64,000 nucleotides of DNA from RYN-230 sp963813975 (GTDB lineage: Bacteria; Actinomycetota; Actinomycetes; Streptosporangiales; Streptosporangiaceae): positions 2,170,001 through 2,234,000 of the forward strand of contig CAWFAP010000006.1 of the NCBI GenBank assembly GCA_963813975.1. Direction: 5' to 3'. Within the stretch, counting starts at the first letter, position 1, and the number at the start of each line of letters is the position of its first letter. The notes under the pieces were generated by a model, which made no database searches, had not been told where the DNA came from, and saw only the letters and a program-made list of their open reading frames with translations. The translations under genes were made by a program, and so were the position numbers. Below, piece after piece: positions 34,754-42,850 of this stretch.

Positions 34754-35998
34754 GTGACCCCCCGCCCCTTGCACGCAGTGCTTCTCCCCGCGGCCGCGGG
34801 GGCGCAGCGGCTGCTGGAGGCGCTGGGCGCGGCCCTGGACGGTACCGGGCCGGCGATCCTGCCGGTGGATCCCAGGCTGCCCGCCGAGCGGGCCCGGGCC
34901 CTGCTCCAGGCGCTCCGCCCCGCGACCCTGGAAACCCTCCAGGGCACCCAACGGCTTGATCCCGGTGACTCCCCCGCCGTGGCCCCGGGAACCGCGGTGG
35001 TGATCGCCACCTCGGGGTCCACCGGGGAGCCCAAGGGCGTCGAGCTGAGCGCGGCGGCGCTGCGCCATTCGGCGCGGGCCAGCCTGGACCGGATCGGCGC
35101 CCGGCCCGGCGAGGCGTGGCTGTCCTGCCTGCCGCCCAGTCACATCTCCGGCTTGCAGGTGTTCGTCCGCTCGCTGCTGTCCGGTGTCACGCCGGTCGTC
35201 CTGGAGCGGCTGGATCCGCTGGTCCCGGGGGGCACCCCCCCTGGACCCCCCGCCATTCGCCGGCTGCTGACCCCGGGGGGCGACCCCCCGCAGTACGTGT
35301 CGCTGGTACCCACCCAGGTGCGCCACCTGCTCGATGAGCCCGGCGGGCGGGACGTGCTGGCCGGGTTCCGCGGCATCCTGCTCGGCGGGGCCGCGGTGCC
35401 AGCCGGTTTGAGCGCCGAGGCGGCCGCCGCGGGGGCCCGGGTGATCACCACGTACGGGATGTCCGAGACGTGCGGCGGCTGCGTCTACGACGGCGAGCCG
35501 CTGGACGGCGTCTCGGCCGGGATCGGCCCCGGTGGGCGGATCCGGCTGGCCGGCCCGGTCCTGTTCTCGGGGTACCGGGGGCGGCCCGACCTGACCGCGG
35601 CCGCCCTGGACGGCGGCTGGTTCGTCACCTCCGACGTGGGCGAGGTGGACGCCGCGGGGCGGCTGACGGTCCGGGGCCGCGCCGACGGCATGATCAACAC
35701 CGGTGGCGAGAAGGTCTCCGCCGACGAGGTGGCGTCGGTGCTCGAAGGCTGCCCGGGGGTCCGGGAGGCCGTCGTGGTCGGCCGGCCCGACCCCGAGTGG
35801 GGTGAGCTGGTCACCGCGATCGTGGTGCCGGCGGACCCGGCGGCGCCCCCGGGGCTGGGCGTCCTGCGCGGGTTCGCCCGGGGCAGGCTGCCCGACTACG
35901 CCGCGCCGCGGGCCGTCGTCGTGGTGCCTGCGGTCCCGTTGCTGTCGTCCGGCAAGCCTGACCTGCGCGCGCTGCGGGTGCTGGCCCAGCAGGGCTGA
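34754..35998 (+). CDS. menE: o-Succinylbenzoate-CoA ligase
   Basis: A 414-residue member of the ANL adenylating family that activates o-succinylbenzoate with CoA. The core motifs are present: VVIATSGSTGEPKGVELS (P-loop), LPPSHISGLQVFVRSLL, TTYGMSETCGGCVYDG, GWFVTSDVGEVDAAGRLTVRGRADGMINTGGEKVSADEV (A7-A8 region) and the C-terminal LLSSGKPDLRAL with the catalytic Lys. It is shorter than many ANL enzymes, as MenE usually is. The GTG start matches the family N-terminus and a leaderless promoter. It shares its upstream region with menC on the opposite strand. Confidence 0.92.
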   Translation: MTPRPLHAVLLPAAAGAQRLLEALGAALDGTGPAILPVDPRLPAERARALLQALRPATLETLQGTQRLDPGDSPAVAPGTAVVIATSGSTGEPKGVELSAAALRHSARASLDRIGARPGEAWLSCLPPSHISGLQVFVRSLLSGVTPVVLERLDPLVPGGTPPGPPAIRRLLTPGGDPPQYVSLVPTQVRHLLDEPGGRDVLAGFRGILLGGAAVPAGLSAEAAAAGARVITTYGMSETCGGCVYDGEPLDGVSAGIGPGGRIRLAGPVLFSGYRGRPDLTAAALDGGWFVTSDVGEVDAAGRLTVRGRADGMINTGGEKVSADEVASVLEGCPGVREAVVVGRPDPEWGELVTAIVVPADPAAPPGLGVLRGFARGRLPDYAAPRAVVVVPAVPLLSSGKPDLRALRVLAQQG

Positions 35999-36014
35999 CA
36001 GCCCGCCCGGGCTG
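35999..36014 (+). terminator. Hairpin directly after menE
   Basis: CAGCCCG-CC-CGGGCTG, a perfect 7-base stem starting one base after the menE stop codon. A related GC-rich inverted segment continues downstream. The stretch 36015-36210 holds nothing else recognisable. Confidence 0.6.
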
Positions 36015-36210
36015 ACGGGCCGGGCTGGCTCACGGGCGCGGCCATGCTCAGGGCGCAGGACTGGCCGCCCCGGGCAGGACTAACCGGCGCCGCTCAGGCG
36101 TTCTCATTCCGTGGGGAGTTCAGGCGCAGCCGCTGACGCACCGGCGGGTCAGGCGCGCCCGGGACGTCAGCCGGATTCGCGCGTAGTGGCACTACCGCGT
36201 GGCACCGCAC

Positions 36211-36246
36211 GGGAACAATTGGCTCCCTCCGGCGTTAATACATAGT
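36211..36246 (+). promoter_or_regulatory. Sigma factor promoter region: stress-sigma (SigR/SigH-like) and housekeeping elements
   Basis: GGGAACA at 36211-36217, then 15 bases, then CGTTAA at 36233-36238. This is close to the SigH/SigR consensus (GGGAAY, about 16-18 bases, CGTT). Overlapping it, TTGGCT (36219-36224) and CATAGT (36241-36246), 16 bases apart, form a housekeeping-type promoter. Transcript starts would lie about 100 bases before the ATG. Confidence 0.5.
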
Positions 36247-36356
36247 GCCCGCGCTTCACAGTAGCAAGTGCTGCGGACCGCTGGAGCACACCGAGTTCGC
36301 GGATACGTACTGACGTATGTGCGCACTGCGCGCCCACGAAGGGAGGAGGTGCCTCG

Positions 36357-37760
36357 ATGCCAAGGAATGCCACCGCCAGGCGGGAGCCCGAGGTCGCCGA
36401 CGATGCCGCCACCATGCGTGTGGACGAGCTGATCCAGCTTGGCCGCGGACAGGGGTACCTGTCCCTGACCGAGCTGCGCGCGGCGTTCGGTGAGGCGGGC
36501 GTTTCCCCGGCGGAAGGCCGGTCCATCATCCGCGAGCTGGCGGAAGCCGGCGTGCGGCTGGGTGACGAGCCGGGTGGGGGCGCTGCCCCGGAGGGCTCCA
36601 CCTCACCGGGCACTGCCTCAAAGGGCCCTTCCTCAAAGGGCACTGCCCCAAAGCGAGCACGGACGGGCACGGAGGACATGACTACAGCACAACTCACCGC
36701 ATCGAGTGACGCTGCCCAGGCGCCTGCGCTGGACAGCCTGGACGCCGAGGCCGAGGCGGTCGCGCTGGCCGAGGCGGCTCCCGCGGCGGAGCTGGCCGGG
36801 GACACCGCCCAGCCGACGCTGGCCGAGGTGGACCTGGACGACCAGACGTCCGCCATGGGCGACTCGGTGCACACCTACCTGAAGTCCATCGGGCGGACCA
36901 GCCTGCTCACCGCCGAGCAGGAGGTCAACCTGGCCAAGCGGATCGAGGCGGGCCTGTTCGCCGAGCACAAGCTGGCGACCGAGCGGGACCTTAACGCGGC
37001 CTACCGCCGTGACCTGGAGGACGTGGCCGAGGACGGGCGGCGCGCCAAGGCGCACATGCTCGAGGCCAACCTGCGCCTCGTGGTCTCGGTGGCGAAGAAG
37101 TACAGCGACCGCGGACTGTCACTGCTCGACGTGGTCCAGGAAGGCAACCTGGGCCTGATCCGGGCGGTCGAGAAGTTCGACTACACCAAGGGCTACAAGT
37201 TCTCGACGTACGCGATGTGGTGGATCCGGCAGGCCATCCAGCGCGGCTTCGCGGACTCCGCGCGCACGATCCGGCTGCCGGTGCACGTGCTCGAGATGCT
37301 GAGCAAGCTCAGCCGGGTCGAGCGGGACATGCACCAGCGGCTCGGCCGCGAGCCCACCCCCGAGGAGCTCGCCGTCGAGCTGGACCGGACGCCGGACCAG
37401 ATCGAGGAGCTGCTGCGCACCAGCCGCCAGCCGATCAGCCTGGACTCCACCATCGGCGAGGACGGCGAGACCAGCATCGGTGACCTCATCGAGGACGTGG
37501 ATGCCCCGGAGGCCTCCGAGCTGGTGGACCGGCAGCTGATGGCCGACCAGCTGCGGCACGCCCTGGACGGGCTGACCCAGCGCGAGGCCACGATCATGGC
37601 GATGCGGTTCGGCCTGTACGACGGCAACCCGCACACGCTGGACGAGATCGGCCGGGCTCTCGGCCTGACCCGGGAGCGGATCAGGCAGCTGGAGAAGCAG
37701 TCGCTGTCGAAGCTGCGTCACCCCAGCCGGGCCCAGCCGCTGCTTGACTACGCCAGCTGA
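36357..37760 (+). CDS. RNA polymerase sigma factor, primary type (SigA/HrdB-like)
   Basis: A 467-residue sigma-70 protein. Residues ~20-70 (VDELIQLGRGQGYLSLTELRAAFGEAGVSP...IIRELAEAGVRL) resemble region 1.1, followed by a low-complexity spacer with KGPSSKGTA-type repeats. Region 1.2 is DSVHTYLKSIGRTSLLTAEQEVNLAKRIE, region 2 is LVVSVAKKYSDRGLSLLDVVQEGNLGLIRAVEKFDYTKGYKFSTYAMWWIRQAIQR, and region 4 is TLDEIGRALGLTRERIRQLEKQSLSKLRHPSR. Regions 2.4 and 4.2 match primary sigmas. AGGAGGT precedes the ATG at an ideal distance. Whether it is the sole principal sigma or a HrdA/HrdD/SigB-type paralogue cannot be told from one window. Confidence 0.92.
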   Translation: MPRNATARREPEVADDAATMRVDELIQLGRGQGYLSLTELRAAFGEAGVSPAEGRSIIRELAEAGVRLGDEPGGGAAPEGSTSPGTASKGPSSKGTAPKRARTGTEDMTTAQLTASSDAAQAPALDSLDAEAEAVALAEAAPAAELAGDTAQPTLAEVDLDDQTSAMGDSVHTYLKSIGRTSLLTAEQEVNLAKRIEAGLFAEHKLATERDLNAAYRRDLEDVAEDGRRAKAHMLEANLRLVVSVAKKYSDRGLSLLDVVQEGNLGLIRAVEKFDYTKGYKFSTYAMWWIRQAIQRGFADSARTIRLPVHVLEMLSKLSRVERDMHQRLGREPTPEELAVELDRTPDQIEELLRTSRQPISLDSTIGEDGETSIGDLIEDVDAPEASELVDRQLMADQLRHALDGLTQREATIMAMRFGLYDGNPHTLDEIGRALGLTRERIRQLEKQSLSKLRHPSRAQPLLDYAS

Positions 37761-37794
37761 CTACAAGACGACCGGGCCAGCTGAGCAGCGGCCC

Positions 37795-37834
37795 GCACTA
37801 CGCCGCCACCGGCCAGCCGGTGGCGGCGTAGTGC
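37795..37834 (+). terminator. Very strong hairpin after the sigma factor gene
   Basis: A 19-base perfect stem (left arm 37795-37813, right arm 37816-37834) with only CA between the arms. It starts 34 bases after the sigma stop and ends 12 bases before the AraC gene start. Confidence 0.85.
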
Positions 37835-37846
37835 TGTACTGGAGCC

Positions 37847-38800
37847 GTGGATCCCTTGCGTGACGAGCCGCCGGGCGCCCCGCCCCAGCGGGACCACGGC
37901 GGCAACGACGCACCCGCAGGCGAGGTGGCGCGCTACTGGCGGCATGCCGCCGTGCCCGGCGTGGACCTGCTGCGGGCCACGTTCGTCACGCACCGCTACG
38001 CCCGGCACACGCACGAGACCTACACGCTCGCGCTGATCGAGGACGGGGTGGAGGAGTTCCGGTACGGCGGCAGCGTGCTGCGGGCCGGCCGGGGGGCGGT
38101 GGCACTGCTCAACCCGGAGATGGTGCACACCGGGCAGGCGGGTGTCCCCGAGGGCTGGTCCTACCGGGTCCTGTACCCCGCCGTCAGCGTGGTCCGCGAG
38201 GCCAGCGCGGAACTGACCGGGTCTGCGGGTACCCCGTTCTTCCCCGACACGGTCGTGGACGACCCGCGCAGCGCCCGGCTGGTCCGGGCGGCCCACCTGG
38301 CCGCGGAACACGGTGACCCGCTGGCCTCGGCCGGCCTGCTGCACGCGGCGCTGGCCGGGCTGCTGCGCGAGCACTCCCGGGCGGGGCGCCGGTCCCGCCC
38401 CCGCGAGGCCCGGCCCGCGGTCCGCACCGCGGTGTCGTTGCTGCGGGAGCGGGTCACCGACCCGCCCACGCTCGACGAGCTGGCAGTAGCCACCGGGGTC
38501 GGGCCGTTCGCGCTGATGCGTGCCTTCCGGGCCGAGACCGGGCTGCCGCCGCACGCCTATCTCAACCAGCTCCGGGTCCGGCAGGCCCGGCAGCTGCTGG
38601 ACTGCGGCGTGCCGCCCGCCCAGGCCGCGGCCGAGGCGGGCTTCGCCGACCAGGCCCACCTGACCCGGCACTTCAAGCGCGTCGTGGGCGTGCCGCCCGG
38701 GGCCTATCAGCGGGCCCGCCAGGGCCGGGGCACCCCGGCGGGCCGGACGGGCCGCCTGGACGGGGTCGCGCCCCGGTCGCCGGCGGGGCAGGCGCAATAA
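37847..38800 (+). CDS. AraC-family transcriptional regulator
   Basis: A 317-residue regulator. The N-terminal AraC-binding cupin holds YARHTHETYTLALIEDGVEEFRYGG and GAVALLNPEMVHTGQAG. The C-terminal double helix-turn-helix is LDELAVATGVGPFALMRAFRAETGLPPHAYLNQLRVRQARQLLDCGVPPAQAAAEAGFADQAHLTRHFKRVVGVPPGAYQRA. This subgroup is often found next to AzlC/AzlD or LysE exporters and controls them, and here AzlC and AzlD genes follow directly on the same strand. The GTG at 37847 sits 7 bases after TGTACT, a weak -10. Confidence 0.9.
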   Translation: MDPLRDEPPGAPPQRDHGGNDAPAGEVARYWRHAAVPGVDLLRATFVTHRYARHTHETYTLALIEDGVEEFRYGGSVLRAGRGAVALLNPEMVHTGQAGVPEGWSYRVLYPAVSVVREASAELTGSAGTPFFPDTVVDDPRSARLVRAAHLAAEHGDPLASAGLLHAALAGLLREHSRAGRRSRPREARPAVRTAVSLLRERVTDPPTLDELAVATGVGPFALMRAFRAETGLPPHAYLNQLRVRQARQLLDCGVPPAQAAAEAGFADQAHLTRHFKRVVGVPPGAYQRARQGRGTPAGRTGRLDGVAPRSPAGQAQ

Positions 38801-38829
38801 CGTTCAAGTCAGCGGGCCGCCACGCCCCC

Positions 38830-38835
38830 TAGCCT
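38830..38835 (+). promoter_or_regulatory. -10 hexamer for a leaderless AzlC transcript
   Basis: TAGCCT ending 8 bases before the ATG at 38843. Confidence 0.4.
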
Positions 38836-38842
38836 CCCTGCT

Positions 38843-39672
38843 ATGGCGGACACTTCAGCGGAGCCGGTGCGGCGGGCGGCCCGGGACGGGATCACCCTCG
38901 GGCTGGCCGTGGGCACCTCGGGGCTGGCGTTCGGGGCCGCCGCAGTGGCCTCCGGGCTGAGCGCGGCGCAGGCCTGCGTGCTCAGCCTGGTCGCCTACAC
39001 CGGGGCGTCGCAGTTCGCGCTGGCCGCCGCGGTGGCCGGTGGCGGCAACCTGATCGCCGGGACCGCCAGCGCGGTGCTGCTCGGCAGCCGCAACGGCCTG
39101 TACGGGCTGCGCCTGGCCGGCCTGCTGGACTTCCGCGGGCCGTTCCGGCTGCTGGCCGCGCTGGGCATCACGGATGAGTCGACCGCCGTGGCACTGGGCC
39201 AGCCGGGCCGCGCCGCGGCCCGGGCCGGGTTCCTGGCCACCTTCGGCAGCCTCTACCTGACCTGGAACGCGGGGACAGTGGCGGGCGCGCTGGGGCAGGC
39301 CGGCTGGGCTCACCCGCCACGTTCGGCCTGGACGTGGTGGGCCCCGCGGCGTTCCTGGCGTTGCTGTGGCCGCGGCTGCGCGACGGCCGGACCGAGCGGG
39401 GGGTCGCGCTGGCCGGGGCCGTGATCGCGCTGGCCGCCACGCCGGTCTGCCCGCCCGGGCTCCCGGTCGTCCTGGCCGCGGCGGCCGCACTCGGCGCGGC
39501 GTTGCTGCCCGCCGCGGCCCGGCTTTCCCCCGGCGGCGCAGCCGGCCTGGATGAGGGGCCTGGCGAGGTGGGGCCGGGCGGCGCGGGCCCCGGTGATCCG
39601 CAACGGCCCCGGCCGGCCGGGGCCGACCCGGCCGGGGCCGCGGGGATGGCGGGCGAGAGGACGTGCCGGTGA
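38843..39672 (+). CDS. AzlC family branched-chain amino acid exporter subunit, frameshifted
   Basis: AzlC and AzlD together form an exporter for branched-chain amino acids. The AzlC family is clear in the first frame (GITLGLAVGTSGLAFGAAAVASGLSAAQACVLSLVAYTGASQFALAAAVAGGG, LLGSRNGLYGLRLAGLL, ALGITDESTAVALGQ, GSLYLTWNAGTVAGAL). The expected continuation PATFGLDVVGPAAFLALLWPRL appears in a second frame from about 39310, which ends at 39672. Adding one C in GCTCACCCGCC (about 39310) restores a single frame. The restored protein would be about 276 residues, with a Gly/Pro-rich tail longer than usual. The stop overlaps the AzlD start. Confidence 0.8.
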
Positions 39673-39986
39673 GCGGGACCTGGATCGCGGTGCTGGTCAC
39701 CGCGGTGTGCTGCTACGCGCTCAAGCTGGCGGGCCTGACCGTGCCGCCGCGGTGGCTGGCTCACCCCCGGGCTCAGCGGTTCGCCACCCTGGTCCCGGTC
39801 GCGCTGCTCGCCGCGCTGATCGCGGTGCAGGCCGTGGGCCGGGGCGAGTCCCTGGCCATCGACGCGGCCCGGCTGGCCGGGCTGGGTGCCGCGGCCGCTG
39901 CCCTCCTGCTCCGCGCCCCGTTCCTGGTGGTGATCCTGGCCGCCGCCGGTACCGCCGCCGGGTTGCGTGCCCTGGGCGTGGCCTGA
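39663..39986 (+). CDS. AzlD family branched-chain amino acid exporter subunit
   Basis: A 107-residue membrane protein of the AzlD family with about four hydrophobic helices (WIAVLVTAVCCYALKLAGL, FATLVPVALLAALIAVQAV, AARLAGLGAAAAALLL and APFLVVILAAAGTAAGL). The pattern CYALKLAGLTVPPRWL...PVALLAALIAVQ is typical. It starts with GTG inside the last codons of the AzlC gene (10-base overlap), the usual coupled arrangement. Works with AzlC; probably controlled by the AraC regulator upstream. Confidence 0.88.
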   Translation: MPVSGTWIAVLVTAVCCYALKLAGLTVPPRWLAHPRAQRFATLVPVALLAALIAVQAVGRGESLAIDAARLAGLGAAAAALLLRAPFLVVILAAAGTAAGLRALGVA

Positions 39987-40066
39987 CCGCGCGGGCCTGG
40001 TGGAACCGCGGCACGATTTCCCTTCCGGGCCACACCGGCCTCCGCGGGCAGCAGGCGCGGGCGCGA

Positions 40067-40072
40067 TAAAGT
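40067..40072 (+). promoter_or_regulatory. -10 hexamer for a leaderless acetyltransferase transcript
   Basis: TAAAGT ending 7 bases before the GTG at 40079. Confidence 0.5.
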
Positions 40073-40078
40073 GCCCGC

Positions 40079-40531
40079 GTGACTGTGAGCGTCGAGGTGC
40101 TGCGCGAAGTAACCGATGAGGTAGTCGAGGCGTTCGGCGTCCTGATACCCCAGCTGTCCAGCAGTGCTCCCCCGGCGGACCGGGCGGTGCTGGAACGGGT
40201 GGTCAGCTCGGCCGCTGCCACGGTGCTCATCGCCCGCTCAGACGGGAAGATCTCGGGGACCCTGTCGCTGGTGATGTTCCCCATCCCCACCGGGCTGCGA
40301 GCCTGGATCGAGGACGTCATCGTGGACGAGGCCGCGCGGGGCCAGGGCATCGGCCAGGTCCTGACTATCGAGGCGCTGCGTATCGCCGGGGAGGCCGGGG
40401 CCAGGACCGTGGACCTCACGTCGCGGCCGTCCCGGGAGGCAGCGGGCCGCCTCTACGAGCGGGCCGGCTTCCAGTCCCGCTCCACCCGCCTGTACCGCTA
40501 CACGTTCGCCGACCACGACGTGGCCCCCTGA
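40079..40531 (+). CDS. GNAT family N-acetyltransferase
   Basis: A 150-residue GNAT enzyme. The acetyl-CoA pyrophosphate loop is DEAARGQGIGQVLTIEALRIAGEAGARTVDLTSRPSREAAGRLYERAGFQSR, with the R/Q-x-x-G-x-G/A pattern in RGQGIGQV. The substrate is unknown. The gene is probably leaderless. The next gene is convergent, with its stop 9 bases away; no separate terminator is evident between them. Confidence 0.9.
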   Translation: MTVSVEVLREVTDEVVEAFGVLIPQLSSSAPPADRAVLERVVSSAAATVLIARSDGKISGTLSLVMFPIPTGLRAWIEDVIVDEAARGQGIGQVLTIEALRIAGEAGARTVDLTSRPSREAAGRLYERAGFQSRSTRLYRYTFADHDVAP

Positions 40532-40539
40532 CCCGCGCG

Positions 40540-41745
40540 TCACCCCGCGAGCCCCGCGACCGCCTCCAGCAGCCGGTCCACGTCAGAGCGGTCGTTGTAA
40601 TGCACCAGGCCCGCCCGCACCGCTCCCCCGGAATCGCGGATGCCGAGCGCGCCGGTAAGCTCCCACGCGTAGTTGTGCCCGCTCCACACGTTGACGCGGC
40701 GGCCGGCGAGATAGCGGGCGACGTCGCCGGGCGCGTGCCCGTCCACGGTGAAGTACGCGGTGGGCGCGCGGCGGGCCGCTTTGCCGTAGCTGGTCACATG
40801 CCCCATCGCGGCCAGGCCCCCGTGCAGGATCTGGAACAGGCCCTGCTCGTGGTCCTCCACCGCGGCCATGGAGGCCAGCAGCCGCTGGCGCCGCGGGCCC
40901 GGTGAGCCGCCGCCCAGCTGGGCCAGGTGCTCGACGGCCGCGGTGACCCCGGCCAGGTCGGCGAAGGGCGGGGTGCCCTGCTCGAACCGCTCGGGTACCG
41001 AGTCCGGGGCGGGCATCAGCTTGTCGGGGCGCAGCGTCTCCAGCAGCGCCGGGTCGGCGATCACCGCCCCCACGTGCGGTCCGGACCACTTGTACGCGCT
41101 GGTCGCGTAGAAGTCCGCGCCGAGCGCGGCCACGTCCACCGGGCCGTGCGGGGTGGCGTGCACCCCGTCCACGTAGCTGAGCGCCCCCGCCGCGCGGGCC
41201 TGGGCGGTGATCGCGGCCACGTCCGGCCGGGTGCCGAGGACGTTGCTCGCCGCGGTGACCGCGACCAGCCGGGTTCGCCCGGACAGCAGGTCCGCGTACT
41301 GGGCCGCGGGGAGCTCTCCTGTCGATATATCGACTTCAGCCCAGCGGACGGTGGCACCAGCCCGCTGGGCGGCGTGGATCCAGGGCCGCACGTTCGCATC
41401 GTGGTCGAGCCGGGAGAGGACGACCTCGTCCCCCGGGCTCCAGCGGCTGGCCAGCGTGGAGGCCAGCCGGTAGGTGAGCGTGGTCATGTTCGGCCCGAGG
41501 ATGACCCCGCCGGGGCTCCCGCCGACCAGGTCGGCGACGGCCCGGCGGCATTCGGCGGTCAGCGCGGTCAACCGCTGGCTGGCCGGGAACTCTCCGCCGG
41601 CGTTGCCGAGGCCGCCCCGGTAGGCGGCCCCTATGGCGTCGATCACGCTGGCCGGGACCTGGGTGCCGGCGGCACCATCCAGGTAGGCGTACCCGTCGGC
41701 GAGGGCCGGGTAGGCCGCCCGCACGGAACCGACGTCGAAGGCCAC
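40540..41745 (-). CDS. Cysteine desulfurase-like PLP-dependent aminotransferase (class V)
   Basis: A 401-residue PLP enzyme of the cysteine desulfurase-like (TIGR01976) group. YLDGAAGTQVPASVIDAI opens the fold. Cofactor-binding segments are GGVILGPNMTTLTYRLA, LDHDANVRPW, VTAASNVLGTRPDVAAI and SYVDGVHATPHGPVDVAALGADFYATSAYKWSGPHVG, where the Lys in SAYKWSG should bind PLP. It lacks a clear IscS/SufS Cys loop, so sulfur transfer is not certain. The GTG at 41745 has AAAGGA upstream. Longer in-frame starts reach into the next gene and are not supported. Confidence 0.88.
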   Translation of the reverse strand: MAFDVGSVRAAYPALADGYAYLDGAAGTQVPASVIDAIGAAYRGGLGNAGGEFPASQRLTALTAECRRAVADLVGGSPGGVILGPNMTTLTYRLASTLASRWSPGDEVVLSRLDHDANVRPWIHAAQRAGATVRWAEVDISTGELPAAQYADLLSGRTRLVAVTAASNVLGTRPDVAAITAQARAAGALSYVDGVHATPHGPVDVAALGADFYATSAYKWSGPHVGAVIADPALLETLRPDKLMPAPDSVPERFEQGTPPFADLAGVTAAVEHLAQLGGGSPGPRRQRLLASMAAVEDHEQGLFQILHGGLAAMGHVTSYGKAARRAPTAYFTVDGHAPGDVARYLAGRRVNVWSGHNYAWELTGALGIRDSGGAVRAGLVHYNDRSDVDRLLEAVAGLAG

Positions 41746-41834
41746 TGCGCACCATCCTTTCCACGAGCCCGCGCGCGGCCGGCCGCCAGGATCCCGGGCA
41801 CCGGGTCTGGCGGGCAGCCGGGCCGCGGCGCGGG

Positions 41835-42578
41835 CTACAGCACCGGGCCGGGAGAACTCCTGCCCACCGGAATCCTCCCTGATACGCGGAGCATGGCATG
41901 CCACGGGTCCTCGCGTAGCGCCGGGCCGGCCAGCAGGCCGCCTCGCCCGCGGGCCATCGCGGCCGCCCCGGCCGCGTGATCCAGCGAGGTCCCGGCCCGC
42001 AGGTGCGGCATCCCCTCTGTCCAGCCACTGAGCAGGATCTCGGGGTCGGCGGGGCGGTAGTCCTTGCCCAGCGCCCGGGCGAGATCCCAGGCGTGCAGAT
42101 GCCACTCCGCGCAGGCGGCGCCCGCCATCCCGCCCACCGTGATCAGCACCTCCCGGTACTGGTGGTGCGGCAGATCCCAGATCGGCAGGAGGCGCTGCGC
42201 GTACGACCGGGCCGAGGCGGCGAACGCGTCGATATGCTCCGGCCCGGACGCGTCGGGCAGGGCGGCCAGCTCCGCGGCGTTCTGCCGGGCCAGCTTGCGG
42301 GCCAGCGTGTCCGGGTGGACTCCGGTGGACATCAGCCGGGCCAGGCGGCTGGCCGGGGCGTCGTCGAGGTACTCGTGGTAGTCATCGGCGACACACCGCA
42401 GGTGGCCGGCGAGGTCGGTGACCCGCCATTCCGGGCACGGTGACGGCCCGAACCACCCAGCGTCGCTGAACTGCGAGGAGAGCTGGCATATGACGGTGAC
42501 CCCGTCGTGAAAAGCGGCGAGCGCCAGGCCAGGCGACCATTCCCGCACCGGCCTGCCCCCAGAATCCGTGCGCTCCAC
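41835..42578 (-). CDS. Mycothiol-dependent maleylpyruvate isomerase family protein
   Basis: A 247-residue member of the same superfamily as the genes at 228 and 52984, but diverged from both. Family signs are GPSPCPEWRVTDLAGHLRCVADDYHEYL at the N-terminus and MAGAACAEWHLHAWDLARALGKDY in the middle, which supplies the His/Glu metal-binding pattern. The GTG at 42578 has AGGGAGGG 4 bases upstream and is preferred to upstream in-frame starts. It lies upstream of the cysteine desulfurase-like gene on the same strand, about 90 bases away. Confidence 0.82.
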   Translation of the reverse strand: MERTDSGGRPVREWSPGLALAAFHDGVTVICQLSSQFSDAGWFGPSPCPEWRVTDLAGHLRCVADDYHEYLDDAPASRLARLMSTGVHPDTLARKLARQNAAELAALPDASGPEHIDAFAASARSYAQRLLPIWDLPHHQYREVLITVGGMAGAACAEWHLHAWDLARALGKDYRPADPEILLSGWTEGMPHLRAGTSLDHAAGAAAMARGRGGLLAGPALREDPWHAMLRVSGRIPVGRSSPGPVL

Positions 42579-42837
42579 GGTCCCTCCCTGCCGGCCTACG
42601 GCACCGCTGCGCGAGCCCCCCCGGGGTAGCCAGCGTGCCAGAGTTACCGGGCCGCCGCTACCGGGCTGCCACATAGCGGCGATGAGGTGACACAGCTGTT
42701 ACGTCACGATCACGAGTGAAACAAGCCCGTTTCACCAGGCTCACGCGCTTACGCCGGCTGCCGGGCCGCAGCCGCGGCACCCCCCCGGCGCCGGGCGCGG
42801 CCAGCGAAATCCAGGTGACATCGCGGCGGGCCGCAAC

Positions 42838-42843
42838 TAGCGT
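42838..42843 (+). promoter_or_regulatory. -10 hexamer for a leaderless ABC exporter transcript
   Basis: TAGCGT ending 8 bases before the ATG at 42851. Confidence 0.4.
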
Positions 42844-42850
42844 TCGAGTA

